A DNA stretch of 64,000 nt from Aquimarina sp. TRL1 (GCF_013365535.1 NZ_CP053590.1:4082501-4146500), one strand, 5' to 3'; shown: positions 26,039 to 37,046, numbered from the stretch's first letter. Made by a program: numbers and translations. The notes: generated by a model from the sequence alone, not told the origin.

Positions 26039-26896
26039 ATGTCTAAAATTAGAATTGCTATTCAAAAAAGCGGAAGACTTAATCAAGATTCTGTTCAGAT
26101 TTTAAAAGATTGTGGTATTTCCATTGATAATGGGAAGGATCAATTAAAAGCAGAAACAAGAAATTTTCCGATGGAAGTAATGTTTTTGCGCAATGGGGAT
26201 ATTCCACAATACTTAAGAGACGGTGTAGTAGATATTGCGATTATTGGCGAAAATGTTCTTGTAGAAAAAGGAGAAGGGATTGAGATAGCAGAACGATTGA
26301 ATTTCTCTAAGTGTAGAGTATCCCTGGCAATCCCCAAAGAAGTAGATTATACAGATATTAATGACTTAACGGGAAAAAAAATTGCCACATCTTACCCGAA
26401 TACAGTTAATTCATACCTGGCTGATAAAGGAATAAATGCCGAATTACACCAGATTTCAGGTTCCGTGGAAATAGCACCTAATATAGGTTTAGCTGATGCG
26501 ATCTGTGACATTGTTTCTAGTGGAAGTACTTTGTTTAAAAACAATCTCAAAGAAGTAGAAGTCATGCTAACCTCAGAAGCCGTGTTGGCAGTATCTCCTC
26601 TGATAAGCTCAGCATCGAAAAAGATTTTAGACAAACTACGCTTTAGAATACAGGCAGTTTTAAAAGGAAGAACTTCAAAATATGTTTTGTTAAATGCTCC
26701 GAATGAAAAAATAGATAAAATTGTAGCAATCCTTCCGGGCATGCGAAGCCCTACAGTGTTGCCATTAGCACAAGAAGGATGGAGCTCTATACATACTGTC
26801 GTAGAAAAGAATAAGTTTTGGGAAATCATTGATGAATTAAAAGAAGAAGGAGCAGAAGGAATATTAGTATGTCCGATTGAGAAAATGGTATTGTAA
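26039..26896 (+). CDS. hisG: ATP phosphoribosyltransferase HisG (long form)
   Basis: First and feedback-controlled enzyme of histidine synthesis, joining ATP and PRPP. The start at ATG 26039 gives SKIRIAIQKSGRLNQDS, as in relatives; a TTG 30 bp upstream would add an unrelated head. At 285 residues it is the long form: periplasmic-binding-protein-like catalytic lobes with ICDIVSSGSTLFKNNL, and a C-terminal ACT-like regulatory domain from about residue 210 (PGMRSPTVLPLA) that binds histidine. It needs no HisZ. First gene after the attenuator; 154 bp separate it from hisD. Confidence 0.96.
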   Translation: MSKIRIAIQKSGRLNQDSVQILKDCGISIDNGKDQLKAETRNFPMEVMFLRNGDIPQYLRDGVVDIAIIGENVLVEKGEGIEIAERLNFSKCRVSLAIPKEVDYTDINDLTGKKIATSYPNTVNSYLADKGINAELHQISGSVEIAPNIGLADAICDIVSSGSTLFKNNLKEVEVMLTSEAVLAVSPLISSASKKILDKLRFRIQAVLKGRTSKYVLLNAPNEKIDKIVAILPGMRSPTVLPLAQEGWSSIHTVVEKNKFWEIIDELKEEGAEGILVCPIEKMVL

Positions 26897-26931
26897 AATA
26901 TTGGGTGATAACTAATAAAGACGAGTTTTAT

Positions 26932-27030
26932 CAGGTAATAAATTACCTGGAGCCAGTTCCACAAACATTCAAAGGAAATTACTAAAAAATATTTAGACAC
27001 AAGTGACAGAGCATTTAAATCTCGCTTGTG
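26932..27030 (+). other. Two hairpins in the hisG-hisD spacer
   Basis: The 154-bp spacer is unusually long for this otherwise tight operon. CAGGTAAT (26932-26939) pairs with ATTACCTG (26942-26949), giving an 8-bp stem with an almost closed loop. CACAAG (26998-27003) pairs with CTTGTG (27025-27030), with an inner GAG/CTC. Neither is followed by a T tract, so RNA processing or differential stability of the hisG message is more likely than termination. Confidence 0.4.
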
Positions 27031-27050
27031 GGTAAATAAACAAAGAACAG

Positions 27051-28343
27051 ATGAAAAAAATATATAATCCAGAAAAAACAAGCTGGAAATCGATATTGGA
27101 AAGACCAACAGCCTGTATAGATGATATAGAAGAAACAGTTTTAAAAATATTTGACGAAGTTATAGATGGAGGAGATGAAATTATCAAAAAATATACGACG
27201 CAATTCGATGGGGTGTCATTAGATGAAATCAAGGTAAGTATACAAGAAGTAGAAGAAGGTATAATGGAGGTGTCTGATGATTTGAAAAAATCAATCCAAT
27301 TGGCTAAAGAAAATATAGAAGCATTTCACAAGGCACAGCAAACAGATACTGTTGTTGTTGAGACAAAAGAAGGAGTTACTTGCTGGCAGCAAAAGAAACC
27401 AATACAGAAAATAGGGCTTTATATTCCCGGAGGAACAGCACCGCTTTTTTCTACCATTTTAATGCTGGCAATTCCAGCAGTTATTGCAGGCTGTAAGGAG
27501 ATTGTATTGTGTACTCCTCCAGATAAGGAAGGAAAATTAAACCCGGCAATCTTGTATACTGCCAGCTTATGCGGAGTAACTAAAATATGTAAAGTAGGAG
27601 GGATACAAGCAATTGCAGGAATGACATTTGGTACGGAAACAATTCCGCAAGTATATAAAATATTTGGTCCGGGAAATCAATACGTAACTATAGCAAAACA
27701 ATTAGCAACCAAATTTGGAGTTGCAATAGATATGCCAGCTGGTCCCAGTGAGTTACTTATCATGGCAGATGATACAGCGATACCCTCATTTGTCGCCTCA
27801 GATTTACTTAGTCAGGCAGAACATGGAGTAGATAGTCAGGTGATTTTAGTATCCACATCAAAAGAAATAATAGAAAAAGTAGAACGAGAAATAGAAATAC
27901 AGTGCACAGTATTACCTAGAAAAGAAATAGCGGCAGCTGCAATTAGGAATTCTAAACTTATTTATGTCGATTCAGATGAGAAAGCAATTGCATTAATTAA
28001 TATGTATGGACCAGAACACTTTATTATCTGTACAGCGAATGACTCCTTTTATGTAGAAAACATCGTGAATGCAGGTTCTGTTTTTATAGGTAATTATACT
28101 CCTGAAAGTGCTGGGGATTATGCTTCGGGAACCAACCATACCTTGCCAACTAATGGGTATGCAAAACAATATAGTGGTGTTAATCTGGATAGCTTTATGA
28201 AAGCTATGACATTTCAAAAAATAACAAAAGAAGGACTTTTGCGTATAGGAGAAGCGATAGAAATTATGGCAGCAGCAGAAGGATTAGAAGCACATAAAAA
28301 TGCGGTTAGTTTACGACTTCAATCAATTAAAAGTGAAGCATGA
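27051..28343 (+). CDS. hisD: Histidinol dehydrogenase
   Basis: NAD- and zinc-dependent enzyme for the last two steps, histidinol to histidine. The 430-residue length is normal. Visible signatures are IGLYIPGGTAPLFSTILMLA, FGPGNQYVTIAKQ, MPAGPSELLIMAD, the SQAEHGVDSQ zinc-site segment and the catalytic MYGPEHFI Glu-His pair. Its stop is followed one base later by the hisC ATG, so translation is probably coupled. Confidence 0.97.
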   Translation: MKKIYNPEKTSWKSILERPTACIDDIEETVLKIFDEVIDGGDEIIKKYTTQFDGVSLDEIKVSIQEVEEGIMEVSDDLKKSIQLAKENIEAFHKAQQTDTVVVETKEGVTCWQQKKPIQKIGLYIPGGTAPLFSTILMLAIPAVIAGCKEIVLCTPPDKEGKLNPAILYTASLCGVTKICKVGGIQAIAGMTFGTETIPQVYKIFGPGNQYVTIAKQLATKFGVAIDMPAGPSELLIMADDTAIPSFVASDLLSQAEHGVDSQVILVSTSKEIIEKVEREIEIQCTVLPRKEIAAAAIRNSKLIYVDSDEKAIALINMYGPEHFIICTANDSFYVENIVNAGSVFIGNYTPESAGDYASGTNHTLPTNGYAKQYSGVNLDSFMKAMTFQKITKEGLLRIGEAIEIMAAAEGLEAHKNAVSLRLQSIKSEA

Positions 28344-28344
28344 T

Positions 28345-29394
28345 ATGAATAAAGTTAGTGTAGATATAAATAAATTAGTGCGGAAAAATATACTAAAATT
28401 AAGACCGTATTCTTCTGCCAGAGATGAATTTGTAGGGGATGGAACAGAGATGATTTTTTTAGACGCCAATGAAAACCCTTTTGAGAACGGAACGAATAGA
28501 TATCCTGATCCCAAACAGCGAAAAGTAAAAAAAGAACTAGCAAAATTAAAAGGGGTTACAGAAAGCCAGATATTGTTAGGTAATGGTAGTGATGAAGTGC
28601 TGGATTTGATTTTTAGAGCTTTTTGCGAACCTAATAAAGACAATGTTATTACGCTTCCGCCTACCTATGGAATGTATGGAGTGTTGGCAGATCTGAATAG
28701 TGTAGACAATAGAAGAGTACCACTTTCATCAGAATTTCAACCAGTAGTAGATCAGATTATAGAGACCTTAGATGAACAAACTAAAATCATTTTTATATGC
28801 TCTCCAAACAATCCTACAGCAAACACGTTTGCAGAAGCGATTGTAACACAATTATTAGAAGAAACAGCGGTATTGGTGGTTATTGATGAGGCTTATATTG
28901 ATTTTGCAGATCAACCAAGTTGGATACGTAAGATGCGGGAATATCCTAACTTAATTATTACACAAACCTTATCAAAAGCATATGGATTGGCAGGAATACG
29001 ATTAGGTATATGTTATGCTTCGGAAGAAATTATTGCCTTGTTAGAAAAAATTAAACCACCTTATAATGTTAATGAACTTACGCAACAAAAAGCATTAGAA
29101 CGTCTTTCAGATCAAAATACGGTAGAAGAAGAAATTAAAGAACTCCTATTAGAAAGAAAGCGAGTAGCCCGAGCTTTAGAGGAATTATCGTTTGTAAAGC
29201 ATGTATACCCTTCAGAAACCAACTTTTTATTAGTTCAGGTAGACAATGCTAATCAGCGATATGAAGAACTACTGGATAGAGGGATTGTAATTCGCAATCG
29301 TACCAATCAAGCTTTATGTGAGAATACCTTGCGATTTACAATAGGAACCAAAGAAGAAAATAATACCTTGATAACCACATTAAAAACATTGTAA
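28345..29394 (+). CDS. hisC: Histidinol-phosphate aminotransferase
   Basis: PLP enzyme converting imidazole acetol-phosphate and glutamate to histidinol-phosphate. I choose ATG 28345, one base after the hisD stop, giving 349 residues. The motifs are [18 protein letters not shown] at the N-terminus, [17 protein letters not shown], the [12 protein letters not shown] loop, and the PLP lysine in [16 protein letters not shown]. Fold-type I aminotransferase of usual HisC length; position in the operon settles substrate. Confidence 0.96.
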   Translation: MNKVSVDINKLVRKNILKLRPYSSARDEFVGDGTEMIFLDANENPFENGTNRYPDPKQRKVKKELAKLKGVTESQILLGNGSDEVLDLIFRAFCEPNKDNVITLPPTYGMYGVLADLNSVDNRRVPLSSEFQPVVDQIIETLDEQTKIIFICSPNNPTANTFAEAIVTQLLEETAVLVVIDEAYIDFADQPSWIRKMREYPNLIITQTLSKAYGLAGIRLGICYASEEIIALLEKIKPPYNVNELTQQKALERLSDQNTVEEEIKELLLERKRVARALEELSFVKHVYPSETNFLLVQVDNANQRYEELLDRGIVIRNRTNQALCENTLRFTIGTKEENNTLITTLKTL

Positions 29395-29399
29395 AAACG

Positions 29400-30548
29400 A
29401 TGGCTGATATATTAAAAAAGAAAGTACTGTTTATTGATAGAGATGGTACCATTATTAAAGAAACAGCAGACGAGCAAATAGATGCATTTGAAAAAATGAT
29501 TTTTTATCCAAAAGCGTTTACATACTTAGGAAAAATAGCTAAAGAACTTGATTATGAATTAGTCATGATAACCAATCAAGACGGATTGGGTACTGAAGCA
29601 TTTCCCGAAGAGACCTTTTGGCCTGTACATAATTTCATCATTACCTCTTTCGAAAATGAAGGAGTATATTTTGATAAGGTGTTCCTGGATAGAACATTTC
29701 CTCATGAAAATGCCAATACAAGGAAACCTGGAACTGGATTGCTCACGTCTTATTTTTCAGAAGAATATGATCTGGAGAATTCTTTTGTGATAGGAGATCG
29801 CTTAACAGATGTGGAATTGGCAAAGAACTTAGGAGCCAAAGGAATCTTTATTAATGATGATACTCACTTAGGAACAGGTGAAATAACCGTAAAAAAAGAG
29901 GAATTAAATGCTGTTATCGCCTTAGAAAGTAATGATTGGCAAAAAATATATGAATTCCTAAAGCTTAAAAACCGGACAGCGACTATCACCAGAAAAACTC
30001 ATGAGACAGCTATTGCAATTGATATCAATCTGGATGGTACAGGAGTTAGTAGTATTAATACAGGCTTGGCGTTTTTTGATCATATGCTCGATCAATTAGC
30101 CAGACACGGGCAGATGGATTTAGTAATTGATGTTAAGGGAGATTTGGAAGTAGATGAGCATCATACAATAGAAGATACAGCAATTGCTTTGGGAACTGCT
30201 TTTTCGGAAGCTTTGGGAAATAAATTAGGAGTGGAACGCTACGGGTTTTGCCTTCCTATGGATGATTGTTTAGCGCAAGTAGCAATTGATTTTGGAGGGA
30301 GAAACTGGATTGTATGGGAAGCGGAATTTAAGAGAGAAAAGATAGGAGAGATGCCTACTGAAATGTTCTTTCATTTCTTTAAATCCTTTACCGATGGTGC
30401 TAAGGCTAATCTTAATATCAAAGCAGAAGGAATAAATGAGCACCATAAGATTGAAGCCATTTTCAAAGCCTTTGCAAAAGCAATAAAAATGGCAGTAAAA
30501 AGAGATGTAGAAAAAATGATCCTACCGAGTACTAAAGGCGTTTTATAG
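29400..30548 (+). CDS. hisB: HisB, histidinol-phosphatase / imidazoleglycerol-phosphate dehydratase
   Basis: Bifunctional 382-residue enzyme for two non-consecutive steps. Residues 1 to about 165 are a HAD phosphatase with the nucleophile in [11 protein letters not shown] and a zinc loop region; residues from about 195 are the manganese dehydratase with [13 protein letters not shown], the [14 protein letters not shown] motif and a second copy, [16 protein letters not shown]. The same fusion is found in enterobacteria and many Bacteroidota. Starts 5 bp after hisC. Confidence 0.96.
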   Translation: MADILKKKVLFIDRDGTIIKETADEQIDAFEKMIFYPKAFTYLGKIAKELDYELVMITNQDGLGTEAFPEETFWPVHNFIITSFENEGVYFDKVFLDRTFPHENANTRKPGTGLLTSYFSEEYDLENSFVIGDRLTDVELAKNLGAKGIFINDDTHLGTGEITVKKEELNAVIALESNDWQKIYEFLKLKNRTATITRKTHETAIAIDINLDGTGVSSINTGLAFFDHMLDQLARHGQMDLVIDVKGDLEVDEHHTIEDTAIALGTAFSEALGNKLGVERYGFCLPMDDCLAQVAIDFGGRNWIVWEAEFKREKIGEMPTEMFFHFFKSFTDGAKANLNIKAEGINEHHKIEAIFKAFAKAIKMAVKRDVEKMILPSTKGVL

Positions 30549-30572
30549 CTTGCTGTTTAATGAAATTATTAT

Positions 30573-31154
30573 ATGAAAATTACAATTATAGATTACGGGG
30601 CAGGAAACATACAATCAGTGATGTTTGCAATACAAAGACTGGGGTATACAGCAGAACTAACCAATGATAAAAAAAAGATAATCAACGCGGATAAGGTTAT
30701 TTTTCCGGGAGTTGGAGAAGCAGGAACCGCTATGAAGAAATTAAGAGAAACAGAACTGGATCAGATAATTCCAGGACTAGAACAACCAGTTTTAGGAATT
30801 TGTCTGGGGATGCAATTGATGTGTAATAAGACAGAAGAGGGAAATACAGAAGGTTTAGGGATTTTTAATACGGAAGTAAAGAAGTTTCAAAATACGGTAA
30901 AAGTTCCTCAGATAGGCTGGAATCAGATTTATGATTTGCAATCCCCTTTATTTGCTGGGGTTGATGAACGGGCTTATGTTTATTTGGTACATGGGTATTA
31001 TGCTTCTTTAACAGAGGAGACAATAGCTAAAACTGTGTATGGACAAGAGTATACAACAGCGCTACAGTATAATAACTTTTTCGGAACTCAATTTCATCCG
31101 GAAAAAAGTAGTGATACAGGAGCACTAATACTAGATAATTTTTTAAAACTATAA
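30573..31154 (+). CDS. hisH: HisH, glutaminase subunit of imidazole glycerol phosphate synthase
   Basis: Supplies ammonia from glutamine to HisF. The 193-residue class I amidotransferase carries the nucleophile Cys in [11 protein letters not shown], and the His-Glu pair in [12 protein letters not shown] near the C-terminus. The N-terminus [20 protein letters not shown] is typical. Its partner hisF lies two genes downstream, after hisA, the standard order. Confidence 0.96.
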   Translation: MKITIIDYGAGNIQSVMFAIQRLGYTAELTNDKKKIINADKVIFPGVGEAGTAMKKLRETELDQIIPGLEQPVLGICLGMQLMCNKTEEGNTEGLGIFNTEVKKFQNTVKVPQIGWNQIYDLQSPLFAGVDERAYVYLVHGYYASLTEETIAKTVYGQEYTTALQYNNFFGTQFHPEKSSDTGALILDNFLKL

Positions 31155-31165
31155 AAAAAGAAATC

Positions 31166-31894
31166 ATGAGAATAATACCGGCAATTGACATCATAGATGG
31201 AAAATGCGTCCGATTATCCAAAGGCGATTATACAACCAAGAAAATATATAATGAAGACCCTTTAGAAGTAGCAAAGTCTTTTGAAGATAGTGGAGTGACA
31301 TACCTGCATTTAGTGGATTTGGATGGGGCAAAATCAAAACATATTGTGAATTATAAAATCCTGGAAACTATAGCGACCAGAACAAGATTAAAAGTTGATT
31401 TTGGAGGAGGGATAAAGAGCGATGAAGATATACGAATTGCTTTTGAGAGTGGAGCCGAGCAGATAACAGGTGGAAGTATTGCAGTTACAAATAAAGAGTT
31501 ATTCAGCTCGTGGATTAAGCGTTTTGGAGCAGAAAAAATCATTCTAGGAGCAGATGCTATAAAGGAAAAAGTTGCGATTAATGGGTGGCAGGAAGAAAGT
31601 TCTGAGGCCTTATTGCCTTTTATTGGAGCTTATGTAGCCAAGAAAATAACATATGTAATATGTACTGATATCAGTAAAGATGGAATGTTGGAAGGACCTT
31701 CTGTAGATCTGTATAAAAAAATAATCAATCAAATCGAAGGAGTAAAATTAATTGCATCGGGAGGGGTAACAACAATTCAGGATTTGCGAGAATTGTCAGC
31801 AATCGGATGCGAAGGAGCAATTGTAGGGAAAGCTATTTATGAAAATAAAATAACCCTGAAAGAAGTGGAAGACTTTATTATTTCTAATGTATAA
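31166..31894 (+). CDS. hisA: HisA, ProFAR isomerase
   Basis: Amadori isomerase that opens the ribose of ProFAR to PRFAR. A 242-residue half-barrel-duplicated TIM barrel; the catalytic Asp of the first strand is in [16 protein letters not shown] (about residue 8) and that of the opposite half in [16 protein letters not shown]. Phosphate loops [11 protein letters not shown] and [13 protein letters not shown] are seen. Starts 11 bp after hisH; hisF starts 5 bp after it. Confidence 0.96.
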   Translation: MRIIPAIDIIDGKCVRLSKGDYTTKKIYNEDPLEVAKSFEDSGVTYLHLVDLDGAKSKHIVNYKILETIATRTRLKVDFGGGIKSDEDIRIAFESGAEQITGGSIAVTNKELFSSWIKRFGAEKIILGADAIKEKVAINGWQEESSEALLPFIGAYVAKKITYVICTDISKDGMLEGPSVDLYKKIINQIEGVKLIASGGVTTIQDLRELSAIGCEGAIVGKAIYENKITLKEVEDFIISNV

Positions 31895-31899
31895 AAAAG

Positions 31900-32655
31900 A
31901 TGCTTACAAAACGTATTATACCCTGTTTGGATATTAAAAATGGACGAACAGTAAAAGGAGTAAATTTCAAAAATTTAATAGATGCGGGAGATCCGGTAGC
32001 GTTGGCAGCTTTGTACGCAGAATCTGGAGCAGACGAGCTGGTGTTTTTGGATATATCAGCAACAGAAGAAAGAAGGAGAACACTTGCAGATTTAGTATTA
32101 AAAATAGCAGAAAGAATTAATATTCCCTTTACAGTAGGAGGAGGAATATCAAGTGTGTCTGATGTAGAAATCCTGCTAAAAAATGGAGCGGATAAAGTCT
32201 CGATAAATTCCTCGGCAGTCAAGCGTCCGGATTTGATCAATGAATTATCTGATAAATTCGGAAGTCAGTGTATTACAGTGGCAATTGATGCAAAAAAGAT
32301 ACATAATCAGTGGTGTGTACATTTAGTAGGAGGAAAGGTTCCAACAGATCTGAAATTGTTAGACTGGGCTGTAGAAGTAGAAAAAAGAGGAGCAGGTGAG
32401 ATTCTGTTTACTTCTATGGATCATGATGGGACAAAAAATGGATTTGCTAATGAAGTCTTAGCGCAATTATCTACTACGGTGAATATTCCACTTATTGCCT
32501 CAGGAGGAGCAGGGGCAATTCCTCACTTTACAGATTGTTTTCGTTATGGCAAAGCAGATGCCGCACTAGCAGCTAGTGTATTTCATTTCAAAGAAATAAC
32601 AATTAAAACACTAAAAGAAACATTGAAAAAAAATGATATCCCTGTACGGATATAA
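31900..32655 (+). CDS. hisF: HisF, cyclase subunit of imidazole glycerol phosphate synthase
   Basis: Uses ammonia from HisH and PRFAR to form imidazole glycerol phosphate and AICAR. The 251-residue TIM barrel is the paralogue of HisA; catalytic Asp residues lie in [15 protein letters not shown] (about residue 11) and [16 protein letters not shown]. Phosphate-binding [11 protein letters not shown] and [12 protein letters not shown] are present. Its end is 16 bp before the hisI ATG I prefer. Confidence 0.96.
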   Translation: MLTKRIIPCLDIKNGRTVKGVNFKNLIDAGDPVALAALYAESGADELVFLDISATEERRRTLADLVLKIAERINIPFTVGGGISSVSDVEILLKNGADKVSINSSAVKRPDLINELSDKFGSQCITVAIDAKKIHNQWCVHLVGGKVPTDLKLLDWAVEVEKRGAGEILFTSMDHDGTKNGFANEVLAQLSTTVNIPLIASGGAGAIPHFTDCFRYGKADAALAASVFHFKEITIKTLKETLKKNDIPVRI

Positions 32656-32671
32656 AAAAGATATAAACGAA

Positions 32672-33268
32672 ATGGATGTAGAATTCACAAAAAATAAAGA
32701 TGGTTTAGTGCCAGCTATCATTCAGGATGCAACAACTAAAAATGTATTGATGTTGGGGTATATGAATGAAGAAGCGTATCAAAAAACCCTAAAAACTAAA
32801 AAAGTGACTTTTTATAGCAGAAGCAAGCAGCGGCTATGGACCAAAGGAGAAGAGAGTGGTAATTTTTTGAATCTGGTCGATATTCTGGTTGATTGTGATC
32901 GGGATACATTATTAGTAAAAGTATTACCAGCTGGTCCGACCTGTCATAAAGGAACAGACAGCTGTTGGGGAGAAACTAATACTATGACATATGGTTTTAT
33001 CTCAGAATTAGAAGAGGTTATTAAGCATCGAAAGAATAGTGAAAACCCGGAAGGATCCTATGTTGCATCATTGTTTCATAAAGGAATGAATAAAATAGCA
33101 CAAAAAGTAGGAGAAGAAGCTGTAGAGGTGGTTATTGAAGCAAAAGATAATAATGATGAATTATTTTTAAGTGAAGGAGCAGATCTGTTATTTCATTATT
33201 TGATTTTGTTGCAGGCAAAGGGGTATACGATAGATGATGTTGTAGGTGTTTTAAAATCAAGGAGTTAA
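32672..33268 (+). CDS. hisI: HisIE, phosphoribosyl-AMP cyclohydrolase / phosphoribosyl-ATP pyrophosphatase
   Basis: Bifunctional enzyme of steps two and three. I choose ATG 32672, which gives DVEFTKNKDGLVPAIIQD and 198 residues; an ATG at 32633 would overlap hisF by 23 bp and add a non-family head. The cyclohydrolase part has VDCDRDTLLVKV and the zinc-ligand segment GPTCHKGTDSCW; the pyrophosphatase part, from about residue 105, has EGSYVASLFHKGMNKIAQK and GEEAVEVVIEAK. Last gene of the operon. Confidence 0.96.
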   Translation: MDVEFTKNKDGLVPAIIQDATTKNVLMLGYMNEEAYQKTLKTKKVTFYSRSKQRLWTKGEESGNFLNLVDILVDCDRDTLLVKVLPAGPTCHKGTDSCWGETNTMTYGFISELEEVIKHRKNSENPEGSYVASLFHKGMNKIAQKVGEEAVEVVIEAKDNNDELFLSEGADLLFHYLILLQAKGYTIDDVVGVLKSRS

Positions 33269-33318
33269 ATTATTTTGAATAAAATAGGAAAAGAAAGTAG
33301 TTTTTTGCAAAAAAAAGA

Positions 33319-33326
33319 TATTTTTG
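33319..33326 (+). promoter_or_regulatory. Candidate -7 box of the surface protein cassette
   Basis: TATTTTTG at 33319-33326 matches TAnnTTTG and lies 32 bp before the TTG start codon of the next gene. The only TTG upstream (33305-33307) is 11 bp away, too close for a normal -33 element. Confidence 0.35.
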
Positions 33327-33358
33327 TAGGACTCCCAAACTAAGCTAAATAACTGATT

Positions 33359-36121
33359 TTGAAAAAAACTACTTACCTACTTATTGTTTTTTTGGGGTTG
33401 CTATACCCCAAATTTGTGTCTGCTCAATGCGAGGTGGAAGAGACTTTTTCCGTTTGCGATATGGAAACTGTAGACCACGATACTAACGGCACTCCCGATG
33501 GAATTATTAATCTGTTTGATGAATTTCAAAATGTAACAGGGCAATCCCTTACCGGAGGAACCTGGTCCATTGTTCCTAAATATGCCAGTAATTTGAACCC
33601 CGTAACCGGAGAGGTAAATGTATGGGCATTTCCTAACTCTACGGTGACGGATACATTAGAAGAATATGTTTTTGAGTTTAATACGCCTGCCTGTGGGGAT
33701 ACTCCTGCTGTGATTTTTACAATGATTCTGGGACCTTTTTCAGGGGTGGCATTACCATTAGGGGCGAATAATGCAAACATTGAAATATGTGATACAGATA
33801 CTTTAAACTTATTCGAAGCATTAACATCTAATGAATCAATTCCTGCACCACATCTCAATGGAACATGGGAGTTTATCAGTAATAGCTCAGGAGCAGCTTT
33901 TACAGGTACATTTACATTAAACGATCATTCTTTCTCTGCGGATATCCCATATGAAATTACAATACCACCAATCAATCGGGAAATCTTTGAATTGCGATAT
34001 GTGGTCCCCGGAATGACTCCGTGTGCAACTAGTGAAGAAACAAGGGTACGGGTTTCAGTAGTACGACAAGTAAGTGCTGGAATTATGGAAGCAGGATTAA
34101 TCTGTGAAGGTGATATTCTGGCAGGACTTCATGATGCAGATATCGATCTTAGAGATGATCAGTTTCTGAGAGATGAAGATGTAGGAGGAACATGGTCTTC
34201 ACAGGGAGCTGATCCGACCAACCAAATATCAGATGAACAAGATTCGGTTATAAACCTCAGAGAGATATATGATAATGTGATTAATGGAGGAAACAATCTT
34301 AGATTTGGATGTGTTGACTTTGGGTTTACATATAGTGTCAAAAAACGCTCAGCAGTGTGCGAAGATGATGATGAGACTGTGTTTTTTACTTTTTTTGAAC
34401 AATTAAGACCTTTTAATCAGGCAGGAGAGATTCCGGAAGTTTGTGCTAATGAAGAACCTGGAAGCATAGATTTATTTGATTTATTGGAGTTTACCAATGA
34501 AAATGGTATTGACTTTATATATAATGATGATGCGTATGTAAAATGGCGAATGGTTTCAGGTCCTTCTGATTTGCCATTATCTGAGGATCATAAAGGTACT
34601 GTTCAAACATTGGGAGCAGCATCCGGAACGTATGTATTCGAATTTGGAGTAAGTCCGAAAATAAATTGCCCGGGAGGAGAAGCTTTTTGTGATCCTTTTG
34701 CCGCAGAAGGAGAAGAAGGACATTGCGAATTCCCTTGTGGTGTATTGACAACTCAGGTAACCATAAGAGTTTTAGAATTTGACTACGCAGGAGAAGACAC
34801 TGACGGAATAAATATATGTATTTCAGAAAATCAAATAGATTTAAGAAGTTTACTAAAAATAGAAGGAGGAAACACCATTGTTGATACAGGAGTGTGGACT
34901 AATGAAGCAGGAGAAGAAATTGATAATACTTTTGTCTTTCCTGAGATAAGTTCTCCAGAAGCATTTAGGTTTACCTATACAGCAACAAGTGATATGGGGT
35001 GTATAGATGCAGCTACACTGGAGTTTACTATACATCCATTGCCTGTAGCAGGAGAAGATGGTACAGCTTCGGTGTGCTCTGATAACCTCACAGTGACTTT
35101 GTTTGATCATTTGGAAGGAAATCCAGATACTACAGGGATATGGACAGGACCAAATGGGTATACCTCTACAGATCATTTGGGAAGATTTGATCAGAATGAT
35201 GATACATTGCCAATTCTGGGGGCAGGAAGATTCAGATATGAAGTTCCTGGAAATGCAGGGTGTTTGGATAGTGATGCTTCCTTTGTCGATGTTATTATTA
35301 TAGAGCCAGAAAACATAGGAAATGATCGGGCAGAAACATTTTGTAAAATAGATGGAAGAGTTAATCTGTTTTCCTTATTGGATCGAAATACAGTGAGAAC
35401 TGGAACTTTTGAGGATACTGATGATACGGGAGCATTGAATTCAGAAGGAGTGGTTGAGTTTGAAACCCTGACCAATGGGATTTATAATTTTAGATATATT
35501 ATTAGTAATACAGCTCCATGTGAAGAGTCGTCATTGAATGTTGCTATTCAGATAGTAGATTTACCGGAACCTCAGGTAGGAGACCAAGAGTTTTGTATAC
35601 TAGACGCTGCCAGGTTAGAAGATATAGTTGTTGATGTATTGAATTATAATTGGTATGAAACCTTAGAAGGGACGATTCCAATTATTACCAATCCAATTTT
35701 GTTGGACGAACAGGTATTTTATATCGCAAATGTCGATGCTAATAACTGCGAATCAGAACGCGTAGAAGTAAGAATTAATATTCTTAATATTGGAGAGCGC
35801 TCCGCTCAGGGAGAGTTGTGTACACTGGATTTTCAAGACGGGGTCTCACCTAACAATGATGTAATCAATGACACTTTTGATCTGGTCATTGAAGATGTTT
35901 ATAATATTCCGGAAGCATTTCCTGATTTTGATCTGAAAATATTCAACAGATACGGTTCTATGGTATATGAAGGAAATGCAGATACAGAAGAATTCAGAGG
36001 AGAAAGTAATATCTCTTTGCGATTAGGAGATGATCTGCCTTCTGGAACCTATTTCTACATTTTTACTCCCAATTTTGAAAATAATTTTCCAATTCAAGGA
36101 AGCTTTTATTTAAGCCGATAA
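33359..36121 (+). CDS. Large surface protein with gliding-motility/T9SS type B C-terminal domain
   Basis: A 920-residue exported protein: signal peptide MKKTTYLLIVFLGLLYPK to about residue 22, then a series of cysteine-containing beta modules with repeated G-TW/GVW..G patterns (for example LTGGTWSIVP, LNGTWEFIS, VGGTWSS, TTGIWTGPNG), and a C-terminal gliding-motility-associated domain (about 825-920) with FQDGVSPNNDVINDTFDLV and LKIFNRYGSMVYEG. That tail directs type B export by the type IX system. It starts with TTG. The next gene, PorP/SprF-like, begins 1 bp after the stop; SprF-type proteins attach such adhesins to the cell surface. Confidence 0.88.
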   Translation: MKKTTYLLIVFLGLLYPKFVSAQCEVEETFSVCDMETVDHDTNGTPDGIINLFDEFQNVTGQSLTGGTWSIVPKYASNLNPVTGEVNVWAFPNSTVTDTLEEYVFEFNTPACGDTPAVIFTMILGPFSGVALPLGANNANIEICDTDTLNLFEALTSNESIPAPHLNGTWEFISNSSGAAFTGTFTLNDHSFSADIPYEITIPPINREIFELRYVVPGMTPCATSEETRVRVSVVRQVSAGIMEAGLICEGDILAGLHDADIDLRDDQFLRDEDVGGTWSSQGADPTNQISDEQDSVINLREIYDNVINGGNNLRFGCVDFGFTYSVKKRSAVCEDDDETVFFTFFEQLRPFNQAGEIPEVCANEEPGSIDLFDLLEFTNENGIDFIYNDDAYVKWRMVSGPSDLPLSEDHKGTVQTLGAASGTYVFEFGVSPKINCPGGEAFCDPFAAEGEEGHCEFPCGVLTTQVTIRVLEFDYAGEDTDGINICISENQIDLRSLLKIEGGNTIVDTGVWTNEAGEEIDNTFVFPEISSPEAFRFTYTATSDMGCIDAATLEFTIHPLPVAGEDGTASVCSDNLTVTLFDHLEGNPDTTGIWTGPNGYTSTDHLGRFDQNDDTLPILGAGRFRYEVPGNAGCLDSDASFVDVIIIEPENIGNDRAETFCKIDGRVNLFSLLDRNTVRTGTFEDTDDTGALNSEGVVEFETLTNGIYNFRYIISNTAPCEESSLNVAIQIVDLPEPQVGDQEFCILDAARLEDIVVDVLNYNWYETLEGTIPIITNPILLDEQVFYIANVDANNCESERVEVRINILNIGERSAQGELCTLDFQDGVSPNNDVINDTFDLVIEDVYNIPEAFPDFDLKIFNRYGSMVYEGNADTEEFRGESNISLRLGDDLPSGTYFYIFTPNFENNFPIQGSFYLSR

Positions 36122-36122
36122 T

Positions 36123-37046
36123 ATGATGAAGTATAAAATAGTAATCTTTTTTATAGCGGTGGCATATACGATGGTGATACATGGACAGCAAGAGCCACAG
36201 TATTCTCAGTATATGTATAACATGAGCACAGTGAACCCGGCATATGTAACAAATCAGGCTGGTCTGATATCTACCGGACTATTGTATAGAAAACAATGGA
36301 CAGGAATAGAAGGATCTCCTCAAACAGCAAATGTTTTTGGTCATATACCATTAACTTCAAAAATAGAAATAAGTATTAATTATGTAAATGATAGAGTAGG
36401 AGATGCTATACGGATTAATAATAATTTCTTTAATGCTGATTTTGCGTATATAACTCAATTATCCGAAACTGTAAAGTTATCTTATGGGTTAAAAGCAGGA
36501 ATTAATAGCTTTAAGATAGATCCATCCAGGTCTGATGTGATTTCTGATCCTGCATTTTCAGGAAATCAAGGAGAATTAGAATTAACGATTGGAGCTGGAT
36601 TATTTGTATTTGATTCCAATTTTTATGCAGGAATTTCTTCCCCTAATTTATTACCTAATAATGTTAGCGTAGGAGATATAAGTGTGTCCAAGTCCAAAGC
36701 ACATATCTATGCAGTAGGAGGATATGTATTTGATGTGTCTAGTGATGTTCGTTTAAAGCCATCTGTAGTGATAAAACAAGTATTGGATTCCCCTATGACA
36801 TTTGATGTGTCTGCAAATTCGTTACTATATAACAAATTAGAATTAGGAATCTCATACCGGTATAATGATTCGTTTATTGCCCTTGCAGGGTTTAACTTGA
36901 CGGAAAGTCTTAAAGTAGGATATTCATACGATTTTAGTACAAGTGATTTAAGTGGTTATAATAATGGGAGTCACGAGATCATCTTATTGTATAATTTTGA
37001 CCTTCTTAATTTTAGTAATAAATATACGTCACCAAGGTTTTTCTAA
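36123..37046 (+). CDS. PorP/SprF family outer-membrane protein
   Basis: A 307-residue predicted outer-membrane barrel. After a signal peptide (IVIFFIAVAYTMVIHG) comes the family start QEPQYSQYMYNMSTVNPAYV, the most conserved part of PorP/SprF proteins, then alternating strands such as RKQWTGIEGSPQTANVFGHIP. Members pair with one type B cargo each and help anchor or secrete it; here the partner is surely the preceding 920-residue protein, 1 bp upstream. The final C-terminal Phe (SPRFF) suits barrel insertion. Confidence 0.9.
   Translation: MMKYKIVIFFIAVAYTMVIHGQQEPQYSQYMYNMSTVNPAYVTNQAGLISTGLLYRKQWTGIEGSPQTANVFGHIPLTSKIEISINYVNDRVGDAIRINNNFFNADFAYITQLSETVKLSYGLKAGINSFKIDPSRSDVISDPAFSGNQGELELTIGAGLFVFDSNFYAGISSPNLLPNNVSVGDISVSKSKAHIYAVGGYVFDVSSDVRLKPSVVIKQVLDSPMTFDVSANSLLYNKLELGISYRYNDSFIALAGFNLTESLKVGYSYDFSTSDLSGYNNGSHEIILLYNFDLLNFSNKYTSPRFF

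Noticed and set aside
26392..27108. Long minus-strand open frame opposite hisG
   Set aside because: It is the complement of a clear hisG gene, has no family resemblance, and low-complexity Ser/Ile/Phe composition typical of an antisense shadow.
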